Assembly: GCF_900172255.1 (NCBI RefSeq)
Contig: NZ_FWFU01000001.1
Coordinates: 1,302,001 to 1,366,000, forward strand
DNA length: 64,000 bases
DNA from: Roseovarius halotolerans
GTDB taxonomy: Bacteria; Pseudomonadota; Alphaproteobacteria; Rhodobacterales; Rhodobacteraceae
Reading direction: 5' to 3'
Part shown: in pieces, positions 1-8,750 of the stretch
Numbering within the stretch: the stretch's first letter is position 1
Layout of the letters: each line of letters begins with the position of its first letter
Notes under the pieces: model-generated
What the model was told of the DNA's origin: nothing
The model's input: only the letters and a program-made list of their open reading frames with translations
Database searches by the model: none
Made by a program: the position numbers and the translations under genes

Positions 1-144
1 ATCTGGAAACCCGGCCCCGTCGGCTGGGCCGACCGCCGCGGGGATTCGCTTGGCGTGATGCTTGATGATATCATCGCCGGGGCCTTCGCCGCGATTGGCG
101 TAATGGCCCTCGCTGCACTTTCACATGGGATCTTAATGCGTTGA
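1..144 (+). CDS. pgpA: Phosphatidylglycerophosphatase A, C-terminal end (partial)
   Basis: Only the last 47 codons lie in the window; the start is upstream of base 1. The sequence reads WKPGPVGWADRR followed by LGVMLDDIIAGAFAA and a hydrophobic tail. This matches the C-terminal signature of PgpA, the membrane enzyme that dephosphorylates phosphatidylglycerophosphate to phosphatidylglycerol. Its TGA overlaps the TTG start of the next gene (TTGA at 141-144), so the two are probably translationally coupled. The pgpA-cinA order is common in Alphaproteobacteria. Identification rests on a short fragment but the motif is characteristic. Confidence 0.8.
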   Translation: MWKPGPVGWADRRGDSLGVMLDDIIAGAFAAIGVMALAALSHGILMR

Positions 145-608
145 TTTCAGAAGAAGTTCTTGAACTGGCCAAGGCGCAGGGCGTGATGATCTCCACTGCC
201 GAATCCTGCACGGGCGGTATGGTCATCGCGGCGCTGACCGATATCGCAGGCTCTTCTTCGGTGGTGGATCGCGGCTTCGTGACCTACTCCAACGCCGCCA
301 AGACCGACATGCTCGGCGTCCTACCCGAAACCCTGGCCACCCACGGTGCCGTCTCCGAACCCGTCGCCCGCGAAATGGCCGATGGCGCGCTCTCCCATTC
401 CGCCGCGCAGCTTTCCGTATCGGTCACGGGAATCGCCGGTCCGGGCGGCTCCGAGCACAAACCCGAGGGGCGCGTTTGTTTCGGATTGGCCCGCAAGGGA
501 TTGAAAACATTCACTGAAACACGAGAGTTCGGTAGCATCGGACGCGCCGAGGTGCGTCGCAGGTCACGCGATCACGCATTGGTGCTTCTCTCGCGCGCCC
601 TCAGCTGA
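141..608 (+). CDS. pncC: CinA C-terminal-domain protein, nicotinamide-nucleotide amidohydrolase (PncC)
   Basis: 155 aa, the usual size of a stand-alone CinA C-terminal domain. The family deamidates nicotinamide mononucleotide in cytoplasmic pyridine-nucleotide recycling. Visible signatures are TAESCTGG at residues 19-26, VTYSN near 47-51 and VTGIAGPGG at 95-103, which together form the conserved active-site set. The start is TTG at 141, overlapping the pgpA stop; no better start fits because the conserved domain begins almost immediately. The N-terminal MoCF-like half of full-length CinA is absent, as is normal for this class. Confidence 0.9.
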   Translation: MISEEVLELAKAQGVMISTAESCTGGMVIAALTDIAGSSSVVDRGFVTYSNAAKTDMLGVLPETLATHGAVSEPVAREMADGALSHSAAQLSVSVTGIAGPGGSEHKPEGRVCFGLARKGLKTFTETREFGSIGRAEVRRRSRDHALVLLSRALS

Positions 609-615
609 CCGGCGC

Positions 616-1062
616 TCAGCCGTAAAGATCACGCGCCCGCGACTCGAACGCCTTCACCACCCGTTGCATCGCATCATAGAAGAACAACCCTGCGGCCTTC
701 TGCAGAAGGATGTTGCGGAATTCAAAATCCACGTCGAAATGGATCAGGCAGCCCTGCGCGTCATCCTCGAACCGCCAGCTTGATTTCATGTGGCGAAACG
801 GGCCGTCCAGATATTCGGTCTCGATCAGGTTCTTTTCAGGCCAAAGCACCACGCGGCTGCCAAAACGTTCCCGGAAGACCTTGAAACTTATGACAAGATC
901 GGCTTCCATCAACTCAGACCCATCCGCCTGCGGTGTCACCTTGCGCACCCGTGCCGCCGCTGTCCAGGGCAGGAACTCCGGGTATCTGGCCACGTCGGCC
1001 ACAAGGTCGTACATTTGCCGGGCCGAATAAGGGACCTGGCGTGTTTCGGCATGTGCTGGCAT
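616..1062 (-). CDS. START/COQ10-type SRPBCC protein (RatA/CoQ-binding family)
   Basis: 148 aa from the ATG at 1062 (MPAHAETRQVPYSA...). An upstream in-frame extension to 1143 lacks family resemblance and would run into the hpt leader. The motif MYDLVADVARYPEFLPW at the N-terminus and the DFEFRNILLQ... segment near the C-terminus are typical of the polyketide-cyclase/START fold of COQ10, often annotated RatA. Such proteins bind ubiquinone and help deliver it to respiratory complexes; the toxin name comes from E. coli RatA. The gene converges with pncC and diverges from hpt. Confidence 0.85.
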   Translation of the reverse strand: MPAHAETRQVPYSARQMYDLVADVARYPEFLPWTAAARVRKVTPQADGSELMEADLVISFKVFRERFGSRVVLWPEKNLIETEYLDGPFRHMKSSWRFEDDAQGCLIHFDVDFEFRNILLQKAAGLFFYDAMQRVVKAFESRARDLYG

Positions 1063-1141
1063 TGCGGCGTGGTCCGGATTTGTCGTGACAGTGCCGCGCT
1101 TTTTCATAGACTGGTGGAAAAAATTCAAGGGGGGTCCCATC

Positions 1142-1681
1142 ATGGACCGGGCCTACGAGATCCTGCCCATGATCCCGGCCGAGACAATTTCTCTGAGGGT
1201 TCAAAGCCTTGCGCGCGAAATTGAAAGTGATTTCGCCGGTTGCCGGAATCTTCTGGTGGTCACCGTCCTGCGGGGCGCGTTCATCTTCGCCGCCGACCTC
1301 GTGCGGGCGCTCGACCTCGAGGTTGAAATGGAGTTCATGGAGCTCTCCTCATACGGGGACAGCACCCAGTCACGCCGCCAGGTCGAAATCGTCAAGGATC
1401 TGGGGACCGACATCAAAGGGCGCGACGTGCTCGTAATCGAGGATATCGTGGATACCGGGCGCACATTGACCCAAGTCCTCGAACTTCTGAGCGCCCGCGC
1501 GCCCGCCCGCCTGCGCAGCGTCGCCCTCCTCGACAAGCCCGCACGCCGCGAGATGCCCACCGTCGCCAACTGGACCGGCTTTGAAATCCCCGACGAATTC
1601 GTGGTCGGCTACGGCATCGACTATGCCCGCAAAGGGCGCAACCTGCCCTATATCGGAACGGTGCTGTTCACCAAGTCATGA
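1142..1681 (+). CDS. hpt: Hypoxanthine phosphoribosyltransferase
   Basis: 179 aa from ATG 1142, preceded by a purine-rich Shine-Dalgarno (AAGGGGGG near 1128-1135). The open frame extends upstream to 1085 but that part overlaps the divergent leader and carries no domain. The PRPP-binding loop VLVIEDIVDTGRTL is at residues 97-110; DKPARRE (131-137) and DEFVVGYGIDY (151-161) are the purine-recognition segments of HPRT enzymes. It salvages hypoxanthine, and often guanine, with PRPP to give IMP or GMP in the cytosol. The stop overlaps the start of the next small gene (ATGA), suggesting an operon of three. Confidence 0.92.
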   Translation: MDRAYEILPMIPAETISLRVQSLAREIESDFAGCRNLLVVTVLRGAFIFAADLVRALDLEVEMEFMELSSYGDSTQSRRQVEIVKDLGTDIKGRDVLVIEDIVDTGRTLTQVLELLSARAPARLRSVALLDKPARREMPTVANWTGFEIPDEFVVGYGIDYARKGRNLPYIGTVLFTKS

Positions 1682-1857
1682 ATATCCGTTTCCTTTTCCG
1701 CATGGCCCGTTGGGCCCAGAACCCGCCCAGCAAGCGGCAGGTCAGGTTTTTTCTGGCGATCGTGCTGATCTGCCTTGCGATCCTCGCTTATGAACATCTC
1801 TTCGGTTGGCCCGAGGCGCTCTCCCCCGATCCGCGCGGCCGCGTGTGGAAGCCATGA
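1678..1857 (+). CDS. Small single-pass membrane protein (59 aa), function unknown
   Basis: A 59-residue frame begins at ATG 1678, overlapping the hpt stop by four bases, and ends in a TGA that overlaps the ATG of the next gene (ATGA at 1854-1857). This tight double overlap is the main evidence that it is real. The sequence has a basic N-terminus (NIRFLFRMARWAQNPPSKRQ), one hydrophobic segment (VRFFLAIVLICLAILAYEHL, about residues 22-41) and a short polar tail. It is probably an inner-membrane protein with the N-terminus inside. I do not recognise a family. Confidence 0.7.
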   Translation: MNIRFLFRMARWAQNPPSKRQVRFFLAIVLICLAILAYEHLFGWPEALSPDPRGRVWKP

Positions 1858-2594
1858 GCATGAGCGCGCGCAGCGGGCGCATCCTCCTGCTCGATGCGCT
1901 GCGCGCCGCGGCGCTGGCCGGGATGGTGCTGTTTCATTTCGTCTATGACCTGCAGTTCTTCGGCCATCTTCCGCCCGGCACGGTGCATCAGCCCGGCTGG
2001 GATGCCCTGGCGCATCTGGTGGCCGGCGGGTTCATCTTCCTGGCCGGGGCCAGCCTCTATCTGGCTCACAGGGCGCGTATCCGCTGGCCCGAAGCCTTGA
2101 AGCGCGTTGGCAAGATCGGTCTGGCCGCCTTGCTGATCACCCTGGTGACCTACGCGATGATGCCGCAATTCTTCGTTTATTTCGGCATCCTGCATGCCAT
2201 CGCCACCTTCAGCCTCCTGGGCCTTGCGTTCCTGCGTCTGCCGCTCATCCTGGTGGTGCTGACGGCGCTTGGCGTGTTCCTCCTTCCGCGCTTCGTAGAG
2301 GGCGAGGCCTTCACCCATCCGGCGCTCTGGTGGCTGGGCCTCTCGCCCGATCCGGCGCCCGCTCTCGACTTCGAGCCGCTCTTTCCCTGGTTCGCCATCT
2401 TCCTCGCCGGACTTGCCACCTTGCGCCTCGCCACGCGACTGGGTTGGCTCGACCATGCCACGCGCTATGATCCGGAGGCGATGACAGGCCCCCGCCGCTG
2501 GCTGCTCTGGGCGGGACGCAACACGCTGCCGCTTTACCTCCTCCACCAACCGCTGCTGTTCGCAGTGATCTGGAGCTATGGCGTGCTGTTGTAA
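1854..2594 (+). CDS. DUF1624-type heparan-alpha-glucosaminide N-acetyltransferase-like membrane protein
   Basis: 246 aa from ATG 1854, chosen because it overlaps the upstream stop and begins just before the conserved RILLLDALRAAALAGMV segment. About seven hydrophobic helices are visible. An early FHFVYDL motif and a late GRNTLPLYLLHQP motif are the recurring signatures of this membrane acyltransferase-like family. Members are thought to move acyl groups across or at the inner membrane; the bacterial substrate is not known. It closes the hpt operon and is followed by a convergent tRNA. Function beyond the family is not supported. Confidence 0.82.
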   Translation: MSMSARSGRILLLDALRAAALAGMVLFHFVYDLQFFGHLPPGTVHQPGWDALAHLVAGGFIFLAGASLYLAHRARIRWPEALKRVGKIGLAALLITLVTYAMMPQFFVYFGILHAIATFSLLGLAFLRLPLILVVLTALGVFLLPRFVEGEAFTHPALWWLGLSPDPAPALDFEPLFPWFAIFLAGLATLRLATRLGWLDHATRYDPEAMTGPRRWLLWAGRNTLPLYLLHQPLLFAVIWSYGVLL

Positions 2595-2619
2595 CGCGGC
2601 AAGACAAATGAGAGGAATT

Positions 2620-2696
<77 letters not shown>

Positions 2697-2707
2697 GTGC
2701 GGCACAG

Positions 2708-2736
2708 GCTATAGGGCAAAGCGCCTCAGCCTGCAA
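2708..2736 (-). promoter_or_regulatory. Promoter of tRNA-Arg(CCG)
   Basis: On the minus strand, TTGCAG (2736-2731) and TATAGC (2713-2708) are separated by 17 bases. The -10 box lies about 12 bases before the mature tRNA 5' end. Spacing and position fit a sigma-70 tRNA promoter; the assignment is by eye. Confidence 0.6.
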
Positions 2737-2822
2737 TCGGAAATCCGGCACTGGCAAGCAGCTTGAAACCCTGGGCAAAATCGGTCGTTATAGGCGCTGG
2801 ACTCAACCGTGAAGGCCGTATC

Positions 2823-4316
2823 ATGTCCCGATCCAGACTTTGGTTTCTTGTATTCCTGCAGGGCGTCGTATCGGCTGCCAGCCTCGTCGTCGAGATCGTC
2901 GCGGGGCGTATGCTGGCACCCTATGTGGGCATGTCGCTATATACTTGGACGGCGGTGATCGCGGTGGTCCTGGCGGGGTTCTCGGCGGGCCACTGGTGGG
3001 GCGGGCGCATTGCCGAAAGGCCCGCGCCCCGCGCCCTGCGCGAGACCGGCTGGGCGCTTCTGGCGGCGGCGGCAACCACGGCGGTCGCGGGGCTGCTCCT
3101 TCGCAGCAGCGCCGGGCCGCTCCTCGAGATGGTCACGCATCCGGTCTGGGCGATCACCCTGCTTTGCGCGGCGGCCTTCTTTGCGCCTTCCTTCTTTGCC
3201 GGTGTCCCGGCCCCTGTGCTGGCGCAGATCGCGGTCACCACGTCGGACCGTTCGGGGCGCGCACTGGGCGCCATGTTCGCCGCCGGGGCAATCGGCGCGA
3301 TCGGAGGGACGCTTCTGGCGGGGTTCCTGTTCATTTCATGGCTCGGCAGTACGCTCACGCTCGCAATCGTGACGCTCTGCTACGTGATCTGCGCGCTGGC
3401 CTGCCTCTGGCTCGCGCGAGGCGCCTGGCAGGCATTGCCGCTGACGATGGCGGCAGGCGTGCTGGCAATGACCGGGTTTGGCGCCACGATGTCGAGCCCC
3501 TGCGACCATGAAAGCCGCTATTTCTGCATCCGCACCGAGGATATCGCCGCCGATCCCTCGCGCCCCGTGAACCTGATGGTGCTCGATCACCTGGCGCATG
3601 GCATCAGCGCGCGCGACCTGCCGCAGGTGATGTTCTCGGATCATGGCGCGATGCTCGACGGGCTGGCGCGGATGCGCATGGGCGCGCGGCCTTTCTCGGC
3701 GTTCTTCGTCGGGGGCGGAACCTTTACGATCCCGCGCGCATGGGCGGATCGGGGCATCGGCCCGCTGACCGTGGCCGAGATCGACCCGGTCGTGACCCGC
3801 GTCGCCGCAGACGATTTCTGGTTCGATCCCAAGAGCGCCCTTGTGCTGCACGAAGACGCCCGCCGCGCGCTCACCTCACGCCCCGATACCCGTTATGACG
3901 TGATCCTGGGCGATGCCTTCACCGATATCGCCGTGCCCTCGCACCTGATCACACAGGAGTTCTTCACCCTCGTGCGCGAGCGGCTCAATCCGGGCGGCAT
4001 CTACCTGATGAATGTGATCGATTTCGAGGACCGGCTCGATGCGCTGGCGGCGATCCATGCGACGCTGGCCACCGTCTTTCCGAACGTCGAGATCTGGACC
4101 GAACAGCGCCGGCCCGAACCGGGCGAGCGGATGGTGTTCGTGCTGGTCGCCTCGGACGGGCCAAGCCCCGTCGACAGCGTGCAGTTTCCCGCACCCGAAC
4201 CCACACGCTACGGCGCCCTGTCGGATCGCTTCGTCGACACGATGCTGAAGGCGCGCGATCCCGTGGTGCTCAGCGACGATTACGCCCCGATAGCCCGCCT
4301 GCTCGGCCCCGGTTGA
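2823..4316 (+). CDS. Membrane-fused spermidine synthase-like protein
   Basis: 497 aa from ATG 2823 (MSRSRLWFLVFLQG); the frame is open from 2763 but the extension has no domain. The first ~210 residues contain about seven hydrophobic helices (LVVEIVAGRMLAPYVG at the first). The second half is a Rossmann methyltransferase-like aminopropyltransferase domain, with FFVGGGTFTIPRAW, TVAEIDPVVTRVA, DVILGDAFTD and LNPGGIYLMNVID in the expected order. Membrane-anchored SpeE homologues are widespread, and whether they make polyamines is uncertain. The gene stands alone and converges with sufS, 12 bp apart. Confidence 0.85.
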   Translation: MSRSRLWFLVFLQGVVSAASLVVEIVAGRMLAPYVGMSLYTWTAVIAVVLAGFSAGHWWGGRIAERPAPRALRETGWALLAAAATTAVAGLLLRSSAGPLLEMVTHPVWAITLLCAAAFFAPSFFAGVPAPVLAQIAVTTSDRSGRALGAMFAAGAIGAIGGTLLAGFLFISWLGSTLTLAIVTLCYVICALACLWLARGAWQALPLTMAAGVLAMTGFGATMSSPCDHESRYFCIRTEDIAADPSRPVNLMVLDHLAHGISARDLPQVMFSDHGAMLDGLARMRMGARPFSAFFVGGGTFTIPRAWADRGIGPLTVAEIDPVVTRVAADDFWFDPKSALVLHEDARRALTSRPDTRYDVILGDAFTDIAVPSHLITQEFFTLVRERLNPGGIYLMNVIDFEDRLDALAAIHATLATVFPNVEIWTEQRRPEPGERMVFVLVASDGPSPVDSVQFPAPEPTRYGALSDRFVDTMLKARDPVVLSDDYAPIARLLGPG

Positions 4317-4328
4317 CCGTGTCGACGA

Positions 4329-5549
4329 TCAGGCGAAGAGGTCATGCGCCAGTTCCAGCGCTTCGATCAGGACATCGACCTCATCGGTCGTGTTATACAT
4401 CCCGAACGAGGCCCGGCAGGTCGCGCTGACCCCGAGGTGATCCATCAGCGGCCCCGCGCAATGATGCCCGGCCCTGACCGCAACGCCCTTCTTGTCCAGG
4501 ATGGTAGAGATGTCATGCGCATGCGCCGCCCCGTCCATCGTGAACGAAAAGATCGCCGCTTTGTCCGGCGTCGTGCCCTGCAGGCTCAGCCAGTTCAGCC
4601 CGGTCAGGCGTTCCTGTGCATAGGCGCTCAGCCCGGCCTCATGGGCCGCGATATTCTCCATCCCGACCGCCATCATGTATTCGAGCGCCGCGCCAAGCCC
4701 GATCATCTGCACGATGCCTGGCGTCCCGGCTTCAAACTTCATCGGCGGATCGGCATAGGTCACCTGATCCTTGCTGACCTCGCGGATCATGTCGCCGCCG
4801 CCCATGAACGGACGCATCTCGGCCAACCGGTCGCGCTGTACATAGATCGCGCCCGACCCTGACGGGCCATAGAGCTTATGCCCGGTGATGGCGTAGAAAT
4901 CGCACCCCAGGGCATCAAGGTCGACCGGCATATGCACCGCCGCCTGGCTGCCATCGACCATGACGGGCACGCCCTTTTCGTGCGCGGCATCGCAGATCGC
5001 CTTTACATCCACGCGGGTGCCCAGAACATTCGAGAGATGCGTGATCGCCACCAGTTTCGTTTTCGGCCCGATCGCATCGATCACCTTTTGCGGGTCGAGC
5101 GCACCGGTGGAATCCACATCCACCCACTTGAGGTTCACACCCTGCCGCTCGCGCAGGAAATGCCAGGGCACGATATTGGCGTGATGCTCCATCACCGACA
5201 GCACGATTTCGTCGCCCGCCTCCATCCGCGGCATGGCCCATCCATAGGCGACCATGTTGATACCTTCGGTAGTGCCGGAATTGAGGATGATCTGATCCTC
5301 ATCCGCAACGCCCAGAAACCGCGCAATGATGCCGCGCACCGCCTCGTATTTCTCGGTCGCGACATTGGAAAGGTAATGCAGCCCGCGATGCACATTGGCA
5401 TATTCGTGGCTGTAGGCCGTGGTGATCGCGTCGATCACCACCTGCGGTTTCTGCGCCGACGCACCGTTGTCGAGATAGACCAACGGCTTGCCGTTCACCT
5501 CGCGGCCAAGGATCGGAAAATCGGCGCGGATTTTCTCGACGTCCAGCAT
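4329..5549 (-). CDS. sufS: SufS-type cysteine desulfurase (SUF operon)
   Basis: 406 aa, normal SufS length. The PLP lysine is K225 in TGHKLYGPSG, the PLP-phosphate site is SGTTEGIN (91-98), and the persulfide cysteine is C364 in RAGHHCAGP. CRASFGMYNT (378-387) is the usual C-terminal arginine segment. It removes sulfur from L-cysteine to supply the SufBCD scaffold. It is the last gene of the SUF operon, two bases after a YIP1 gene. No sufE or sufU follows, so its sulfur acceptor is not encoded here. A second desulfurase sits at the head of the same operon. Confidence 0.95.
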   Translation of the reverse strand: MLDVEKIRADFPILGREVNGKPLVYLDNGASAQKPQVVIDAITTAYSHEYANVHRGLHYLSNVATEKYEAVRGIIARFLGVADEDQIILNSGTTEGINMVAYGWAMPRMEAGDEIVLSVMEHHANIVPWHFLRERQGVNLKWVDVDSTGALDPQKVIDAIGPKTKLVAITHLSNVLGTRVDVKAICDAAHEKGVPVMVDGSQAAVHMPVDLDALGCDFYAITGHKLYGPSGSGAIYVQRDRLAEMRPFMGGGDMIREVSKDQVTYADPPMKFEAGTPGIVQMIGLGAALEYMMAVGMENIAAHEAGLSAYAQERLTGLNWLSLQGTTPDKAAIFSFTMDGAAHAHDISTILDKKGVAVRAGHHCAGPLMDHLGVSATCRASFGMYNTTDEVDVLIEALELAHDLFA

Positions 5550-5550
5550 G

Positions 5551-6147
5551 TCAGGCTCCTTCCGTCATCGTGAGCGCGATGAAACTGAAAATGACGCTCA
5601 GCGCGATGCCGATCAGCAAGGTTGAAAGGATCACGGCGCCCGCCGCCTTCAACACGCTGCCAAAACGATGGGCCGCATCGACAAAGCAAACAAGAATGTA
5701 GGTTTCCCAGACGAACACGACCACCACGATGATCGACACAAGACCCGGGGCGACGAATGACAGCAGAAGAACGATGGCCTGCACCACCAGCCGCAGGATC
5801 TGGAACCACACAAGCGGGGCGAAGATGTCGTCGATCGCTTCCGCCGTGCCGCCCATCCATCGACCCACATAGAACAGCGTGGCGGAAAAGACCACGAAAC
5901 CCGCGAACAGCAACACCGCAAAAAGGATCGGAGAGCGGAGCGCCGAAGGAATGAGCGCGGCCGATTGCGCATCGGGTGGCGACATCTGCAGCGACGCCGA
6001 AAACAGTATCGAGCCGAGGACCGAGACAAGTGCAATCGCCATCCACAGCCATTGGCGCGGTAGGCTGAACTCGATCAGCTGGCGCGCCGCATCTCCCGGC
6101 TGGAACAGTGTCTGCCGCACAAGGTCCTTGAAGTGATTGGCCGTCAT
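5551..6147 (-). CDS. YIP1-family membrane protein within the SUF operon (second copy)
   Basis: 198 aa from ATG 6147, which overlaps the stop of the upstream YIP1 gene (ATGA); an ATG at 6159 is an alternative. The protein begins with a polar MTANHFKDLVRQTLFQPGDAARQL segment, then has about five hydrophobic helices, the arrangement of YIP1/DUF1282 proteins. Its role is unknown. Location between the other YIP1 gene and sufS implies co-transcription with Fe-S assembly genes. Whether it localises the machinery to the membrane or is a passenger cannot be told from sequence. Confidence 0.82.
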   Translation of the reverse strand: MTANHFKDLVRQTLFQPGDAARQLIEFSLPRQWLWMAIALVSVLGSILFSASLQMSPPDAQSAALIPSALRSPILFAVLLFAGFVVFSATLFYVGRWMGGTAEAIDDIFAPLVWFQILRLVVQAIVLLLSFVAPGLVSIIVVVVFVWETYILVCFVDAAHRFGSVLKAAGAVILSTLLIGIALSVIFSFIALTMTEGA

Positions 6148-6629
6148 GTCTCGCCCCATCCAACCTCACGCAGGTTCGCAAGCCAGAACCACATGAATAC
6201 CAAAAGAGTCACGAGGCCAACCAGTTGCAGCCCCGCGCCCGCGCCGATGAAACCGGCCACCAGTCCGTTGAGCAGGAACAAGGGGCTCACCGCCAGCACC
6301 GCCCAGAACAGCGCCATCCTGCAGCGATAGCCGCTCGCCCGCGCACTGAAGATGCGTAACACCACAAAGCTCAGGAAGGCCAGCGCATAGAGCACCAGCG
6401 GCATGATGAAGACCCACGCCATCAATGCCCCTCCCAGAAGCGGGTTGATTTCCTGATCGTTCAGATGCGCGACCCTTGCCAGCCGCGGCCACTGGGCGAT
6501 GAACACCACCAGACAGGCCGACATGACAATCGCCAGCGCGCGCCCTTCACTTTCGGGCATCGCCAGCAACTGCCGCATGACCGTCCGTGGCCGCCGGTAG
6601 GTGGCCACGATATCGGTTGTGACGGGCAT
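6144..6629 (-). CDS. YIP1-family membrane protein within the SUF operon (first copy)
   Basis: 161 aa from ATG 6629, which overlaps the sufD stop (TGATG); the open frame reaches 6653 but that would lie inside sufD. The N-terminus MPVTTDIVATYRRPRTVMRQLLAM resembles that of its neighbour, and about five hydrophobic segments follow. It appears to be a diverged paralogue of the next gene. Overlaps on both sides indicate strict translational coupling with sufD and the second YIP1 gene. Function unknown. Confidence 0.82.
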   Translation of the reverse strand: MPVTTDIVATYRRPRTVMRQLLAMPESEGRALAIVMSACLVVFIAQWPRLARVAHLNDQEINPLLGGALMAWVFIMPLVLYALAFLSFVVLRIFSARASGYRCRMALFWAVLAVSPLFLLNGLVAGFIGAGAGLQLVGLVTLLVFMWFWLANLREVGWGET

Positions 6630-7914
6630 CAGCCGCGTCGACGCCCCAGCCAACCCTCAAGCAGGTTGACCAGTTCGGCCCGCAAATCCTCGTTCTCGAT
6701 CTCGTCCACGGCTTCGGCCAGAAAGGCCAGCGTCAGAAGGTCGGTGGCAATATCCTTGGGCACGCCGCGCGCACGCAGGTAAAACAGCCCCTCCTCGTCG
6801 ATCGCCCCCGATGTCGAGCCATGCGAACAGGCCACGTCATCGGCATAGATTTCAAGCTCGGGCTTGGCGTCGAACTCACTGTCGCCATCCAGAAGCAGCG
6901 ACTGGCTGATCTGGTAGCCATCGGTTTTCTGCGCGTCAGGCTTCACCAGGATCTTGCCCTGGAACACACCCCGCGCACCGTTGCGAAGCACCTTCTTGAA
7001 CACCTGGCGGCTTTCGCAGTTGACCGCGTCATGGGTCACGAAAACCGTGTCGTCATGGTGGAAATCACCATCGCCCACACAGGCCCCGGCGATATGTGCC
7101 GCCGCGTCGTCACCCTTCATCTCGACCACGCATTCGTTGCGCGTGAGCACCCCGTTGGCGGTCAGGGTAAAGGTCTTGAAGGTGCTCTCCTCACCAAGGC
7201 GGGCGAACAGATGCGTCGCCGTGCGCCGCTCGTGATCGCGCCCCTGCGCGCGCACATGATGGAACGCGGCGCCATCGGCCACCTCGACCTCCATCACCGC
7301 GTTGAACCGTGCGGCGGCGGGGCCGTTTTCCAGCAATGTGACCTCCGCACCCGGATCAAGCTTGACCACATGATGCAGCATCGCGTCCGAGCGGGGCGAT
7401 TGGTGGTGATAGATCAGGTTGATCGGCTTGCTGGCCTTGCCTGTGACATGGATCAGGACACCGTCATCGGCCAGCGCCGTGTTGAGCGCCGCCAGCGGAC
7501 GCGCGACAGGATCCTGCCCGCGCTCTTCAAGCACGCCATAAAGCTCCTTGGCCCAGTGGATATCGCTTTGCGCGGCCTCGCTCAGCCGCTCGATCGTGAC
7601 ACCTTCAAGCGCCAGATCGTCGCTCGCACCCGCATCAAAGACACCGTCCACGAACACGATCTTCAGCCGCTCGACCGCGTCGAAGATCGGTGCGTCGGTC
7701 TCGTCGAAGGTCGCCGCCTCGGGCGCTTCGGGCTGAACCAGCGTGTCGGGGTTGGTGAACTTCCAATATTCGTCGCGCCGGTGCGGCAGCCCCTGAGCGC
7801 GCAACCGCGCCAGCGCGCCATCGCGCGCCGCATCGGCCCAGGCCGCGCCGCTCGGGCGGGCGGCAACGGCCAGCCGCGCCTCGGTCGCATCCAGTTTCGC
7901 CTGCGGCAATGCCA

Positions 7915-7915
<1 letters not shown>
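6629..7915 (-). CDS. sufD: Fe-S cluster assembly protein SufD
   Basis: 428 aa. The C-terminal half carries the SufB/SufD beta-helix core, with a segment reading FQGKILVKPDAQKTDGYQ and then CSHGSTSGAIDEEGLFYLRARG, the conserved HGST-G region. SufD pairs with SufB and the ATPase SufC to form the SufBC2D scaffold that builds Fe-S clusters in the cytoplasm. The ATG at 7915 overlaps the sufC stop by one base. The N-terminal ~150 residues are variable, as usual. Confidence 0.94.
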
Positions 7916-8670
<755 letters not shown>

Positions 8671-8750
8671 CTTTGAGATTCCTCGTTTCTGTCTCTTCGG
8701 CGGCCGCGGGGGCCGCATTGTTCGTTGAATTCCGTTGCGGGCGGCTTGCG

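Noticed and set aside
616..1062. RatA toxin of a toxin-antitoxin pair
   Set aside because: No adjacent antitoxin-like gene with overlapping frame; the protein fits the COQ10/START family, and the toxin label is only a naming legacy.
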